Origin: an uncultured Lachnospiraceae bacterium
GTDB lineage: Bacteria; Bacillota; Clostridia; Lachnospirales; Lachnospiraceae
Direction of reading: 5' to 3'
DNA: 64,000 nucleotides
Assembly (NCBI GenBank): GCA_910577275.1
Contig: CAJTMW010000009.1
Span: 1-64,000 of the forward strand
Shown here one piece after another: positions 8,084-16,628 of this stretch. Within the stretch, counting starts at the first letter, position 1. Each line of letters opens with the position of its first letter. Below the pieces are notes generated by a model, which was not told where the DNA came from, ran no database searches, and saw only the letters and a program-made list of their open reading frames with translations. The translations under genes were made by a program, and so were the position numbers.

Positions 8084-8989
8084 TTGGGTAAGAAAGCAAG
8101 TGTTTTGCGTTCAAGAGCGGGGGCATACTGGATTATGGTTTTGCCGGCGCTGCTCTGGATGGTACTGATTAATATCGTTCCCATGTTCGGGATTGTCATG
8201 GCTTTTCAGGATTTCAATCCCGGAAAAGGGATGCTCCATTCAAAATTTGTTGGGCTTGAAAATTTTGAGTATATGTTTCAGATGAAGGACGTTTCCCAGA
8301 TTTTTATAAATACCATTGTTATTGCGGTGGGGAAACTGCTTTTGAATGTTCTTGTACCGGTAATTTTTGCACTGCTGCTCAATGAAATAAAAAATGTGTT
8401 TTTTAAGAGATGTGTCCAGACGATTGTGTATCTCCCGCACTTTATTTCCTGGGTAATCATGGGCGGTATTTTGCTGGATGTGTTTGGCCTGTACGGGCCG
8501 GTCAATATGGTGCTTTCCGCGTTTGGGGCGGAGCGGATTGCCTTTTTCAGGATATCCTCCCTGTTCCGTACCCTGGCAATTGGAACGGATGTGTGGAAAG
8601 AGTTTGGATTTAATGCCGTGGTGTATCTGGCGGCTTTGACAGGAATCAGCCCTTCTTTGTATGAAGCGGCGGCTATTGACGGCGCCAGCAGATGGCAGCG
8701 GATGTGGCATATTACGCTGCCGGGATTAAAGCCCATTATTGTCCTGATGACGATTCTTGCCCTTGGCAATATCCTGAACGCAGGATTTGACCAGATATAC
8801 AATATCTATAATCAGGCGGTTTATTCCACGGGGGATATTATCGACACATGGGTATACCGGGTAGGCCTTAATGACCTGCAGTATTCACTGGCAACGGCGG
8901 TGGGGCTCTTAAAATCAGTGGTGGGATTTTTGCTGATATCCCTGTCCTATGCAATTGCATATAAGAAAGCAAATTACAGGATTTTTTAA
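8084..8989 (+). CDS. Sugar ABC transporter permease, LplB-like
   Basis: Integral membrane permease of 301 residues with about six TM helices. The binding-protein-dependent transport EAA-type loop is EAAAIDGASRWQRMWHITLPGL. The start codon is TTG at 8084, which sits 8 bases after AAGGAGG. A closer ATG at 8077 opens a four-codon frame (MKIG then stop), so it cannot be the start. It pairs with the next gene and the LipO-type lipoprotein. No ATPase lies in this operon; such systems in Firmicutes usually share an MsmX/UgpC-type ATPase encoded elsewhere (one candidate is at 41565). Confidence 0.88.
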   Translation: MGKKASVLRSRAGAYWIMVLPALLWMVLINIVPMFGIVMAFQDFNPGKGMLHSKFVGLENFEYMFQMKDVSQIFINTIVIAVGKLLLNVLVPVIFALLLNEIKNVFFKRCVQTIVYLPHFISWVIMGGILLDVFGLYGPVNMVLSAFGAERIAFFRISSLFRTLAIGTDVWKEFGFNAVVYLAALTGISPSLYEAAAIDGASRWQRMWHITLPGLKPIIVLMTILALGNILNAGFDQIYNIYNQAVYSTGDIIDTWVYRVGLNDLQYSLATAVGLLKSVVGFLLISLSYAIAYKKANYRIF

Positions 8990-9014
8990 ACAGGAAAACG
9001 AGGTGAATAAAATT

Positions 9015-9899
9015 ATGGTAGAGAAAAAAACAGCCGGACATTACGCCGTACAGGCGGTTTTTGTGATAATTCTTGTAATACTGGCGCTAAGCTGTCTGCT
9101 TCCCCTTTTATATAATCTGGCGGTGTCTTTCAGCTCCAAGGAGGCGGCGGAGGCGGGGCTGGTATCCTTCTGGCCCGTAGGGTTTACAGTAAAGGCCTAT
9201 CAGGAGATTATGGGAGAAAGCGCATTCTTTGTATCCTTTTTTGTGTCTGTGAAGCGAGTTGTCGTTGCGCTTTTGATTACGATTCCGACGCTGACAATGG
9301 CGGCGTACCCGCTTGCCAAAAGCAAACAGGAATTTGCTCCCAGAAATATTATCCTGTGGATATTTGTATTCTGCATGCTGTTTTCCGGCGGCACGATTCC
9401 ATGGTATATGGTCATGAAAAACTACGGGCTGATAAACAATATCCTGGGGCTGGCGGTCTGCGGCGGTATTCCGGTATTCAACCTGATACTGATGGTGAAC
9501 TTTTTTCAGGATATCCCGAAGGAACTGGAGGAGGCGGCCATGGTGGACGGAGCGGGCGCATGGTATATCCTGACGCATATCATTGTGCCCTTATCAAAGC
9601 CTGTCATTGCCACGATTGCCCTGTTTACCATCGTGACCCACTGGAATGATTTCTTTCAGGGACTGGTTTTATCCACCGGGGAGAAATATTATCCCCTGCA
9701 GACTTACATAAAGCAGTTGATTTTTCAGGTGGATACTTCCACTATGACGGCGGAGCAGATTAAGCAGGCGTCCATGATGTCGAATACCACCATGAATGCG
9801 GCAAAGATTTTTATTTCCATGATACCGGTACTGTGTATTTATCCGTTTCTGCAGAAATATTTTGTGACGGGGATTACGCTTGGCGGGGTGAAAGAGTAG
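9015..9899 (+). CDS. Sugar ABC transporter permease, YtcP/LplC-like
   Basis: Second permease subunit, about 294 residues and six TM helices, with the ABC-contact loop EEAAMVDGAGAWYILTHIIVPL. The ATG at 9015 is preferred because CGAGGTG lies nine bases upstream; the frame is open further back into the preceding gene (to 8949). Ends in the usual GITLGGVKE motif of the CUT1 permease C-terminus. Forms the translocation pore with the permease at 8084. Confidence 0.88.
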   Translation: MVEKKTAGHYAVQAVFVIILVILALSCLLPLLYNLAVSFSSKEAAEAGLVSFWPVGFTVKAYQEIMGESAFFVSFFVSVKRVVVALLITIPTLTMAAYPLAKSKQEFAPRNIILWIFVFCMLFSGGTIPWYMVMKNYGLINNILGLAVCGGIPVFNLILMVNFFQDIPKELEEAAMVDGAGAWYILTHIIVPLSKPVIATIALFTIVTHWNDFFQGLVLSTGEKYYPLQTYIKQLIFQVDTSTMTAEQIKQASMMSNTTMNAAKIFISMIPVLCIYPFLQKYFVTGITLGGVKE

Positions 9900-9976
9900 A
9901 AGAAACAGGTCAGGCATTTTATAATGGTTAGGAACAGGTGCGGATTTTGCATTGAATTGCCGCAAAACAAGGAAGG

Positions 9977-11815
9977 ATGGTTAAAGTGAAAGAATTAATA
10001 TTTAGCAATGACCCATATGGGATGAACTGGCTGAGAGAGGATTTTGCATACGGAGAGGTGAAGTGCCCGAAGGAATTACGCGGTCTGGCAACAAGCAGGA
10101 GAGAGGGGGATAAGGTTTATACAAAGGTAACGATATCCAATCCGGGGAGAAAGCCCTATTTTACCGATAAGACCTCTGTCAGCATTGCGTTTCCGCTGGT
10201 TGACAAGTATGAGAGCAGTAAGATATGTATGGAGCAGCGCTGCCACACCCACATTTTCTGCGGCGGGGATATCAGCTATATCTGTGCCCTGCGCATGGGC
10301 GGGCAGGCGCCTCATCTGGGGATGGTGCTTACGAAAGGAAGTCTTTCAGGCTACAGCATAGAGCGCAATCTGGTAAGCCAGAGCAATGACAGGGGATGTT
10401 TTCTGCTCCACCCTTCGCCAATGGAAATGAAAGCCGGGGAGAGTGTAACGCTTGAGTGGGTCATTTTCCGTCATGAGGGGAAGGAGGATTTCTTCAGGAA
10501 GCTTCCGCAGTACTGCCCGCATTTTGTGGCGGTGAAGGCTGACCGGTATGTGCTGTTCCCCGGTGAAAAAAATGTGCTCCGTGTATGTCCGGCGTTTGCG
10601 GCAGGCCGGGTTACGGTGGACGGAAGAAAGCTGCCGGAAGTAAACGGGGAATACCGGCTGGAATATACGGCGCAGGAGACTGGGGAAAAGGTATTTGAGA
10701 TTCAGGCGGATGGCGTAAGGACATGGTGCAGGACTTATGTGCAGGAGGAGCCGGGGGAGCTGGCAAAAAATCGTTGTATGTTTTTGGCGGCGCATCAGCA
10801 GTACCATGGCGGTATCAGGGAGCTGGAGGGCGCTTATCTGGCTTATGACAATGAGGAGGAGAGGTGCATCTACAGGCCGGAGAATGATTATAACGGCGGC
10901 AGGGAGAGAATCGGGATGGGGGTTTTACTCACCCGCTGTCTGTCATGCCAAAGCGGAGAGGAGAATCCTCTGCTTCGGGACAGTCTTGATGAATACAGGG
11001 AGTATGTGCTCCGGGAGCTGGTGGATTCGGACACCGGAAAGGTTTATAACGATATGGGCAGGGACGATGGCTATAAGCGTCTGTACAACGCGCCCTGGGC
11101 AGCCACGTTCTTTACAGAGCAGTACAGGCTGCGGAAGGATGAGGGAGATTTGCTGTGTGCCTGCCGGATTGTGAAGCGGTTTTATGAGGAGGGCGGAAAA
11201 GACTTTTACCCCATAGACCTGCCGGTTCTGCTGCTGGACGGAGAGCTTGCCCGCGCAGGAATGGAAACGGAAAGGGAGGAGCTGTGCATTCTTTACAGGG
11301 AACATGCCGACAGGCTCTGTGAGCGGGATATCTGCTATCCGGCAAGCGAAGTCAATTATGAGCAAAGCATTGTCGCCCCGGCGGCGGATATTCTGCTGTC
11401 CGTGTATGCGCTGACAAAGGAAGAGAAATATTTAACGGCGGCAAAGCGCCAGATACAGGTTCTGGAGCTTTTTAACGGAATGCAGCCGGACTACCATCTC
11501 TATGAAGCGGCAATCCGGCATTGGGACGGGTACTGGTTTGGGAAAAGAAGATATTTTGGGGACACCTTCCCTCATTACTGGAGCGCGCTTACCGGAAATG
11601 TGTTTGAGCTGTACGGAAGACTTACCGGAAACAGCGATTATCTGGAGAGGGCGGAAAATTCAAGAAGGGCGGTGCTGCCGATGATTTTTGCGGACGGAAG
11701 GGCATCCTGCGCATATATTTATCCGTTTAAGGTAAACGGCAGGGAAGGGGAATTTTACGACCCCTATGCCAACGACCAGGATTGGGGATTGTATTTTTAC
11801 TTTAAAGGAATATGA
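9977..11815 (+). CDS. Putative six-hairpin (alpha/alpha)6-barrel glycosidase
   Basis: Protein of about 612 residues without signal peptide, so cytoplasmic. The first 250 residues are beta-rich; the rest, from about 270, looks like an alpha/alpha toroid with helical hairpins rich in Trp, Tyr and acidic residues (YNDMGRDDGYKRLYNAPWA, SEVNYEQSIVAPAADILLS, HYWSALTGNVFELYG). That architecture is common to six-hairpin glycosidases and some polysaccharide lyases. Its place as last gene of the LipO-type operon suggests it breaks down the imported oligosaccharide, perhaps a uronic-acid-containing one. No family number can be assigned by eye. GGAAGG touches the ATG at 9977, so GTG at 9986 (VKELIFSNDP) may be the true start. 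Confidence 0.6.
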   Translation: MVKVKELIFSNDPYGMNWLREDFAYGEVKCPKELRGLATSRREGDKVYTKVTISNPGRKPYFTDKTSVSIAFPLVDKYESSKICMEQRCHTHIFCGGDISYICALRMGGQAPHLGMVLTKGSLSGYSIERNLVSQSNDRGCFLLHPSPMEMKAGESVTLEWVIFRHEGKEDFFRKLPQYCPHFVAVKADRYVLFPGEKNVLRVCPAFAAGRVTVDGRKLPEVNGEYRLEYTAQETGEKVFEIQADGVRTWCRTYVQEEPGELAKNRCMFLAAHQQYHGGIRELEGAYLAYDNEEERCIYRPENDYNGGRERIGMGVLLTRCLSCQSGEENPLLRDSLDEYREYVLRELVDSDTGKVYNDMGRDDGYKRLYNAPWAATFFTEQYRLRKDEGDLLCACRIVKRFYEEGGKDFYPIDLPVLLLDGELARAGMETEREELCILYREHADRLCERDICYPASEVNYEQSIVAPAADILLSVYALTKEEKYLTAAKRQIQVLELFNGMQPDYHLYEAAIRHWDGYWFGKRRYFGDTFPHYWSALTGNVFELYGRLTGNSDYLERAENSRRAVLPMIFADGRASCAYIYPFKVNGREGEFYDPYANDQDWGLYFYFKGI

Positions 11816-11850
11816 CCATTTGAAGCAAAATTTCAGAAAATCTGTCTGGA

Positions 11851-11885
11851 AAGAGAAGCAGCCTTGTAAACCGCTTCTCTTTTTA
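11851..11885 (+). terminator. Intrinsic terminator of the sugar-uptake operon
   Basis: AGAGAAGC (11852-11859) pairs with GCTTCTCT (11873-11880), followed by TTTTA. The loop of 13 bases contains the -35 element of the next promoter. Confidence 0.75.
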
Positions 11886-11892
11886 GTATAAT
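11864..11892 (+). promoter_or_regulatory. Promoter of the MetNIQ-type operon
   Basis: TTGTAA (11864-11869), 17-bp spacer, TATAAT (11887-11892). The -35 box lies in the loop of the upstream terminator and the spacer contains its 3' arm. A leader of about 90 nt follows with a hairpin (AGGCAG/CTGCCT) just before the ribosome binding site. No S-box or T-box consensus was seen in the leader. Confidence 0.7.
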
Positions 11893-11986
11893 GTAGCCGT
11901 GCCAAAGCCGGATAAGCCGACAGCTTTGCAGCAGGCAAGGGGAATCAAAAGAGGCAGGCAAAGCAGACTGCCTGAAAGGAATTCGC

Positions 11987-12772
11987 ATGGACGAAAAATT
12001 TATAGAAGTAAAGCAGCTTTACAAAACATTCCACACCAAAAAGCAGGACATTGAGGTTTTAAGGGGAATCGACCTCTCCGTAGGAAAAGGCGATATCTAC
12101 GGAATTGTGGGATTCAGCGGAGCCGGGAAATCCACTTTGGTCAGATGCATCAACCGTCTGGAGGAGCCGGACAGCGGGAGCGTGCGGATTGGGGATAAGG
12201 AAATCACTTCTCTTGGAAAGGCGGAGTTAAACAGGCAGAGGAGAAAAATCGGCATGATATTTCAGCAGTTTAACCTGTTTGACTCCATGACGGTGACGCA
12301 GAATATCGCTTATCCGCTTAAGATGGCGGGAATGGCGGCAAAGGAAGTGCGCGAAAGGGTGGATGAAATGCTGACACTGGTGGGTCTGTCGGAAAAAAGA
12401 GACGCTTATCCGGGAGAACTCTCCGGCGGGCAGAAGCAGCGGGTGGGAATCGCCAGAGCGCTGGCCAATCATCCGGACGTGCTTTTATCGGACGAAGCCA
12501 CAAGCGCGTTAGACCCGCAGACGACTCTTTCCGTGCTGGACCTTTTGAAGGAAATCAATCAGAAGCTGGGGCTGACGATTATCCTGATTACCCACGAGCT
12601 GGAGGTTATCAAGTATACCTGCCACAGGATGGCGGTTATGGAGAACGGGAAGCTGCTGGAACAGGGAATGGTGAAAGACATTTTCCAGCATCCACAGTGT
12701 GAAACTGCCAAAAACTTTATTGGCGTTTACAACAAATTCAGAAGCGATTACTGGCAGGAGGAAGCGGAATGA
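11987..12772 (+). CDS. MetN-type ABC importer ATPase lacking the regulatory domain
   Basis: ABC ATPase of 261 residues: Walker A GFSGAGKST (near 43-51), Q-loop IFQQFNLF, signature LSGGQKQR, Walker B VLLSDEATSAL, switch His in LITHELEV. Together with a MetI-like permease and NlpA/MetQ-like lipoprotein this is a methionine-type uptake system at the inner face of the membrane. MetN proteins usually reach about 340 residues, with a C-terminal NIL/ACT domain that gives methionine feedback inhibition; this one stops after the ATPase core. It may escape that control or carry a different substrate (methionine derivative or other amino acid). Confidence 0.85.
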   Translation: MDEKFIEVKQLYKTFHTKKQDIEVLRGIDLSVGKGDIYGIVGFSGAGKSTLVRCINRLEEPDSGSVRIGDKEITSLGKAELNRQRRKIGMIFQQFNLFDSMTVTQNIAYPLKMAGMAAKEVRERVDEMLTLVGLSEKRDAYPGELSGGQKQRVGIARALANHPDVLLSDEATSALDPQTTLSVLDLLKEINQKLGLTIILITHELEVIKYTCHRMAVMENGKLLEQGMVKDIFQHPQCETAKNFIGVYNKFRSDYWQEEAE

Positions 12773-13479
12773 GTTTATATAAATATTCTTTTTGGGAAGT
12801 GCTGAAAAATGCTTTCAGCGCAGAGGTCTGGGAGCGGGTGCTGCCAGCCATCAGCGAAACCATGTATATGGTGGCCGTATCCTCCGTGTTTGTGCTGGTG
12901 TTCGGGGTGATTCTGGGGCTGGTGCTGGTGATGACGAGCAAGGAAGGGCTAATGCCCTGCAAAGCAGTACATACCGTTTTAAGCGCCGTTATCAACTGCT
13001 TCCGTTCATTGCCGCAGGTCATCATTATTATCGTGATGCTGCCGGTGGCAAGAGCGCTGGTGGGTAAATCCTACGGCTCCAACGCCTGCATCATTTCTCT
13101 GGTGGCGAGCTGCGTGCCGCTTTTTGCAAGGCTTGTGGAGAGCAGCCTGTTAGAGCTTGACAAGGGAAAAATTGAAGCCGCCAAGGCTATGGGAAGCGGC
13201 AATATGCGGATTTTATTTACTATCATGGTGCCGGAAACCATGCCTTCGCTGGTACGCGCCTTTACCAATGCGGTGGTGATTATCATTTCCATGACGGCTC
13301 TTGCCGGAAGCTTCGGAGCCGGGGGAATCGGATATGTTGCGGTTACCTATGGATATACGCGGTTCGAGCATGACCTTTTATTTGCCACGATTATCGTGCT
13401 GATTGTGATTGTCCAGATAGTGCAGATTCTGGGCGATACCGTTTCCAAAATAATTTTAAAGAGAAGGCATCTGATTTAG
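12769..13479 (+). CDS. MetI-type ABC importer permease
   Basis: Permease of 236 residues with five to six TM helices, the size expected for MetI. The ATPase-contact loop is EAAKAMGSGNMRILFTIMVP and the C-terminal TM run is rich in Ile/Val. Start ATG overlaps the ATPase stop by four bases (ATGA), so the two are translationally coupled. It also has typical MetI features such as FRSLPQVIIIIVMLP in the first third. Confidence 0.9.
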   Translation: MSLYKYSFWEVLKNAFSAEVWERVLPAISETMYMVAVSSVFVLVFGVILGLVLVMTSKEGLMPCKAVHTVLSAVINCFRSLPQVIIIIVMLPVARALVGKSYGSNACIISLVASCVPLFARLVESSLLELDKGKIEAAKAMGSGNMRILFTIMVPETMPSLVRAFTNAVVIIISMTALAGSFGAGGIGYVAVTYGYTRFEHDLLFATIIVLIVIVQIVQILGDTVSKIILKRRHLI

Positions 13480-13508
13480 AAAACAGACAACAGGCCGTTC
13501 TCTGTTTT
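13480..13508 (+). terminator. Hairpin after the MetI-type gene
   Basis: AAAACAGA (13480-13487) pairs with TCTGTTTT (13501-13508), the 3' arm ending in a short T-run. It may reduce transcription into the binding-protein gene or serve as a 3' end; the next gene starts 186 bases on, and no clear promoter was identified in between (13509-13694). Confidence 0.5.
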
Positions 13509-13694
13509 CACGGCCAATGCGGCGCCGGGTATGGGACTGGCACGCTTTAAATTGGACAAAATGTATATTTTTTAAGGGATTCGGGGTGAAATTTTTCTTT
13601 TGGGAAGATACCACTTTTTGGCTGATTGTGCTAGAATTTCAATGGATTTAAAGAAATGATTGAAAGAAAGCATTATTTTGAGAGGAGAAAGATT

Positions 13695-14633
13695 ATGAAA
13701 AAGAAACTTGCTTTTATTATGGCGGCCGCATTGACAGTATCTGCCCTTTTGGCAGGCTGCGGCAACAGCAGCGGTACACAGGAGGCGGCGGATACGGAAG
13801 AAGCTGCAGAGGATACGGCAAGTGCCGGGGACGACACAGCGAGTGCTGCGGATGATGCGGCTGCAGACGGCGCGCAGGAAGCGGAAACCGAGGCAGAGGA
13901 GCCTTCCGGGGAAAAGGTTGTTTTGAAATGCGTATGCGACCTGACCCCTCACAGCGAGATTTTAGGCGCGGCAAGAGACGCCCTGGCAGCAGAGGGAATC
14001 GAACTTAATTTTGTGTCCACCACATGGGATGCGACATGGAACGATATGCTGATTGACGGAGAGGTTGATTTTGCTTACTTTATGCATGTGCCGGCTATGG
14101 AAAGTATCGAGGAGGAAATGGGCGCGACCCTGTACAGCATGGGAGGGATTCATGTTGAGCCTTACACATGCTTTTCCAACAAATATGCAGCGAAAGAGGA
14201 CCTTCCGGAAAATGCGGTAATTGCGATTCCCAATGATGCATCCAATGAGTACAGAGCCCTGAAGGTGCTTGAAGCAGAAGGATATCTTAAGTTAAAGCCG
14301 GAAATAACCGCTGCGAACGCTTCTGTGAATGAAATTGAGGAATATCTGATTCCCATTGAAATCGTTGAGATGGACCAGGCCAACATTATTCCTTCGGCAG
14401 CCGATTTTGACGCTTATTTTGTAAATGCAAACAGAGCCCTTGAAGCCGGCATCGACACGAGCTTCTATCTGATGAGGGAGGGCGAGGATTCCGAATATGC
14501 CAATATCATCACGGTGACAGAGGCCAACAAGGATAATGAGTATATTAAGACGCTGGTAAAGATACTGCAGTCTGATGATGTGAAGAATTTTATTACCGAG
14601 CATTATAATGGCGCGGTTATTCCGGCAAAATAG
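13695..14633 (+). CDS. MetQ/NlpA-type substrate-binding lipoprotein
   Basis: Lipoprotein of 312 residues. Signal peptide MKKKLAF..., lipobox LAGC, Cys22; an Ala/Glu/Asp-rich tether of about 50 residues; then the NlpA/MetQ fold from about residue 75 (CVCDLTPHSEILGAARDAL, NDMLIDGEVDFAYFMHVPAM, IAIPNDASNEYRALKVLEAEG). GAGAGGAGAAAG precedes ATG 13695; the frame is open from 13656 but that would place charged residues before the signal. It delivers substrate to the permease/ATPase pair just upstream. The acidic tether is longer than usual. Confidence 0.88.
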   Translation: MKKKLAFIMAAALTVSALLAGCGNSSGTQEAADTEEAAEDTASAGDDTASAADDAAADGAQEAETEAEEPSGEKVVLKCVCDLTPHSEILGAARDALAAEGIELNFVSTTWDATWNDMLIDGEVDFAYFMHVPAMESIEEEMGATLYSMGGIHVEPYTCFSNKYAAKEDLPENAVIAIPNDASNEYRALKVLEAEGYLKLKPEITAANASVNEIEEYLIPIEIVEMDQANIIPSAADFDAYFVNANRALEAGIDTSFYLMREGEDSEYANIITVTEANKDNEYIKTLVKILQSDDVKNFITEHYNGAVIPAK

Positions 14634-14709
14634 AAAAGGAAGTAAACGCCGCTGTACGTGGCGGCTTATTACAGCAAAGGCTGCTATGCTTCGCAGGTCA
14701 GTTTATTGC

Positions 14710-14743
14710 AAAGGGCGCGGGTCTATAGACTCGCGCCCTTTTA
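14710..14743. terminator. Bidirectional intrinsic terminator
   Basis: A 15-bp near-perfect stem (AAAGGGCGCG... paired with ...CGCGCCCTTT) around GTCTATAGAC, flanked by A- and T-runs. It separates two convergent genes, the MetQ-like lipoprotein and the LysR regulator, and overlaps the regulator's stop codon. Confidence 0.85.
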
Positions 14744-15637
14744 AACAGGCAGGCTCTCTTTCAAATCCTGCACAATTTCAAGGAATTTTTTAACCGCAGG
14801 AGCAGGGTTATTGGAGTAGATAATGCCATAGGGCAACGTGTAATCATTTTCCAGTGGAATTGTGACCAGACTGGGATGGATATCGGAATAAACAGGCTGT
14901 GTAATCAATACATAAGGGTTCAGCTCGCAGAGCGTAAAGGTATCCAATCCATAGTAATGGGAATCGATAATCTGAATTGCGGGATGCTTTTCCGTAATCT
15001 CCCGGCGGAATGCATCCAGCTCCTCTGATACGTTAGCTACTGGCATGACGAGGCATTCTCCACCTAGCTCCTGCAGTGTCAGTTTTTTTGCTTTTGCGAG
15101 CCGGTGTCCGGGAGAAACAGCGCAGCAGACGGGAGTTCTGGATAATTCAAGGAAAGAGCACAGCCCTTTCCAGCTGATGGTACAGTAAATTCCCTCCAAA
15201 AGGTCATAGCTTTTTCCCAAATCTGAAAAATCATTTCCTTTCGTAATTGGCCCTTCCAGCGGCGGAAGTTCAAAGGAAAGCTCCGGCAGCCGTTTACCTG
15301 CCTCGGCGCATAGCTTTGGAAGCAGCCTGCATTTGAACAGAAGGGATGTGCCGATACGGATGGTGTTGTTGGAAATGCCGGCGGCGGCTTTTACTCTGGA
15401 GAGGGAATCCTCGCACAGCCGGATGACTGCCTTCACATCCTGATAGAAAATCCGGCCTGCCGGGGTCAGCTTTACACCCCGGTGGGTGCGCTCAAATAAA
15501 GTTACCCCGCACCTTGCTTCCAGCAGATTAATCTGCTGGATTACGGCAGGGGAGGATATGTATAGCTGTTCCGCAGCCTTAAGAAAGCTGCCAGAGTCTG
15601 CAACCTTTAAAAAGGTGTCCAGCTGTGGGTTGTACAT
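14741..15637 (-). CDS. LysR-family transcriptional regulator
   Basis: DNA-binding regulator of 298 residues. N-terminal winged HTH: LDTFLKVADSGSFLKAAEQLYIS, SSPAVIQQINLLEARCGVTLFERTHRGVKLTPAG. Substrate-binding domain from about residue 90. The start at 15637 is chosen because GGAGG lies just upstream; the frame continues to 15706 without ribosome binding site support. Divergent from the dehydrogenase gene at 15767, the classic arrangement for a LysR regulator and its target. The shared 129-bp intergenic region would contain its operator. Effector unknown. Confidence 0.88.
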   Translation of the reverse strand: MYNPQLDTFLKVADSGSFLKAAEQLYISSPAVIQQINLLEARCGVTLFERTHRGVKLTPAGRIFYQDVKAVIRLCEDSLSRVKAAAGISNNTIRIGTSLLFKCRLLPKLCAEAGKRLPELSFELPPLEGPITKGNDFSDLGKSYDLLEGIYCTISWKGLCSFLELSRTPVCCAVSPGHRLAKAKKLTLQELGGECLVMPVANVSEELDAFRREITEKHPAIQIIDSHYYGLDTFTLCELNPYVLITQPVYSDIHPSLVTIPLENDYTLPYGIIYSNNPAPAVKKFLEIVQDLKESLPV

Positions 15638-15766
15638 AAGCGCCTCCTTAGATATAAGTTTAACCTTAACACCATTGTAAGCTATCCGGACTTCTTCTTC
15701 AAGCAAAAGGATGTTAGAATCATACTAAAGTTAAGAGAGAAACCAAAGCACAGGAGGATTTTGAAT

Positions 15767-16585
15767 ATGAAGACTATCGTTATTACAGGTGCATCTTCGG
15801 GTATCGGCAAGGAAACGGCAAAATTTTTTGCCCGGGAAGGATGGAACGTGGCGGCTACCATGCGCCGTCCGGAAAAGGAGGCGGAGCTTTCCGCCATGGA
15901 GCATGTGAAATGTTTCCGGCTGGACGTTACGGATTCCGCGTCCATCGAGAAGGCATATCATGAAATCAGGGAGGAGTACGGAACGATAGACGTGCTGTTT
16001 AACAACGCAGGTTATTGCCTGTTCGGTCCGCTGGAGCTTTCTACGGAAGAACAGATACGTCAAACCTATGATACGTTACTGGTAGGTCTGACGCTGGTAA
16101 CGAGAAAGTTTATTCCGCTTCTGCGGGAGAACGGCGGCGGTGTGATTATCAATACGTCCTCTGTGGGCGGCGTGCTGACGCTTCCCATGACGCCCACCTA
16201 TCATGCCGCAAAATATGCGGTGGAGGGTCTGACAGAGGCTTTGAGTTATGAGCTTGCACCGTTTCATATTGATGTCAAGGTCATTGAACCGGGCGGGATT
16301 AAGACGGATTTCTGGAACAGGTCTTTTGTCATGACAGAGGGCGTGGAGGGTTCCCCTTATGAAAAAGAGGCGGGAGCAGCCCTGGGAGGCTTCCTTGCGC
16401 CAAGGGACCCGGAGAATGATAACCGTGCGGAGGCGTCGGAGGTTGCAAAGGTTGTATTTGACGCAGCGACAGACGGAACGCACCACTGGAGATATACGGT
16501 GGCAAGCCAGGAATTTATTGACTGGCGAAGGTCTATGACAGACGATGAATGGTATGCGCTGCAGGTTAAAAACTACATGGGTTAA
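15767..16585 (+). CDS. Short-chain dehydrogenase/reductase
   Basis: NAD(P)-dependent oxidoreductase of 272 residues, classical SDR: cofactor motif TGASSGIG at residues 8-15, NNAG, catalytic Ser in NTSSVGG and YHAAK (Tyr-x3-Lys), then EPGGIKTDFW. AGGAGG lies 9 bases before the ATG at 15767; a TTG two codons upstream is too close to it. Divergent from the LysR gene and followed 43 bases later by an aldo/keto reductase, so the pair may act on the same carbonyl compound. Substrate not deducible. Confidence 0.88.
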   Translation: MKTIVITGASSGIGKETAKFFAREGWNVAATMRRPEKEAELSAMEHVKCFRLDVTDSASIEKAYHEIREEYGTIDVLFNNAGYCLFGPLELSTEEQIRQTYDTLLVGLTLVTRKFIPLLRENGGGVIINTSSVGGVLTLPMTPTYHAAKYAVEGLTEALSYELAPFHIDVKVIEPGGIKTDFWNRSFVMTEGVEGSPYEKEAGAALGGFLAPRDPENDNRAEASEVAKVVFDAATDGTHHWRYTVASQEFIDWRRSMTDDEWYALQVKNYMG

Positions 16586-16628
16586 CCGGACAGGAAGACA
16601 GAGTTGTATTGTCAGGAAGGAGTAAAAT

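Noticed and set aside
11893..11986. Possible S-box or T-box riboswitch before the MetNIQ-type operon
   Set aside because: The leader is too short and the typical conserved blocks are absent; only a small hairpin next to the ribosome binding site is seen.
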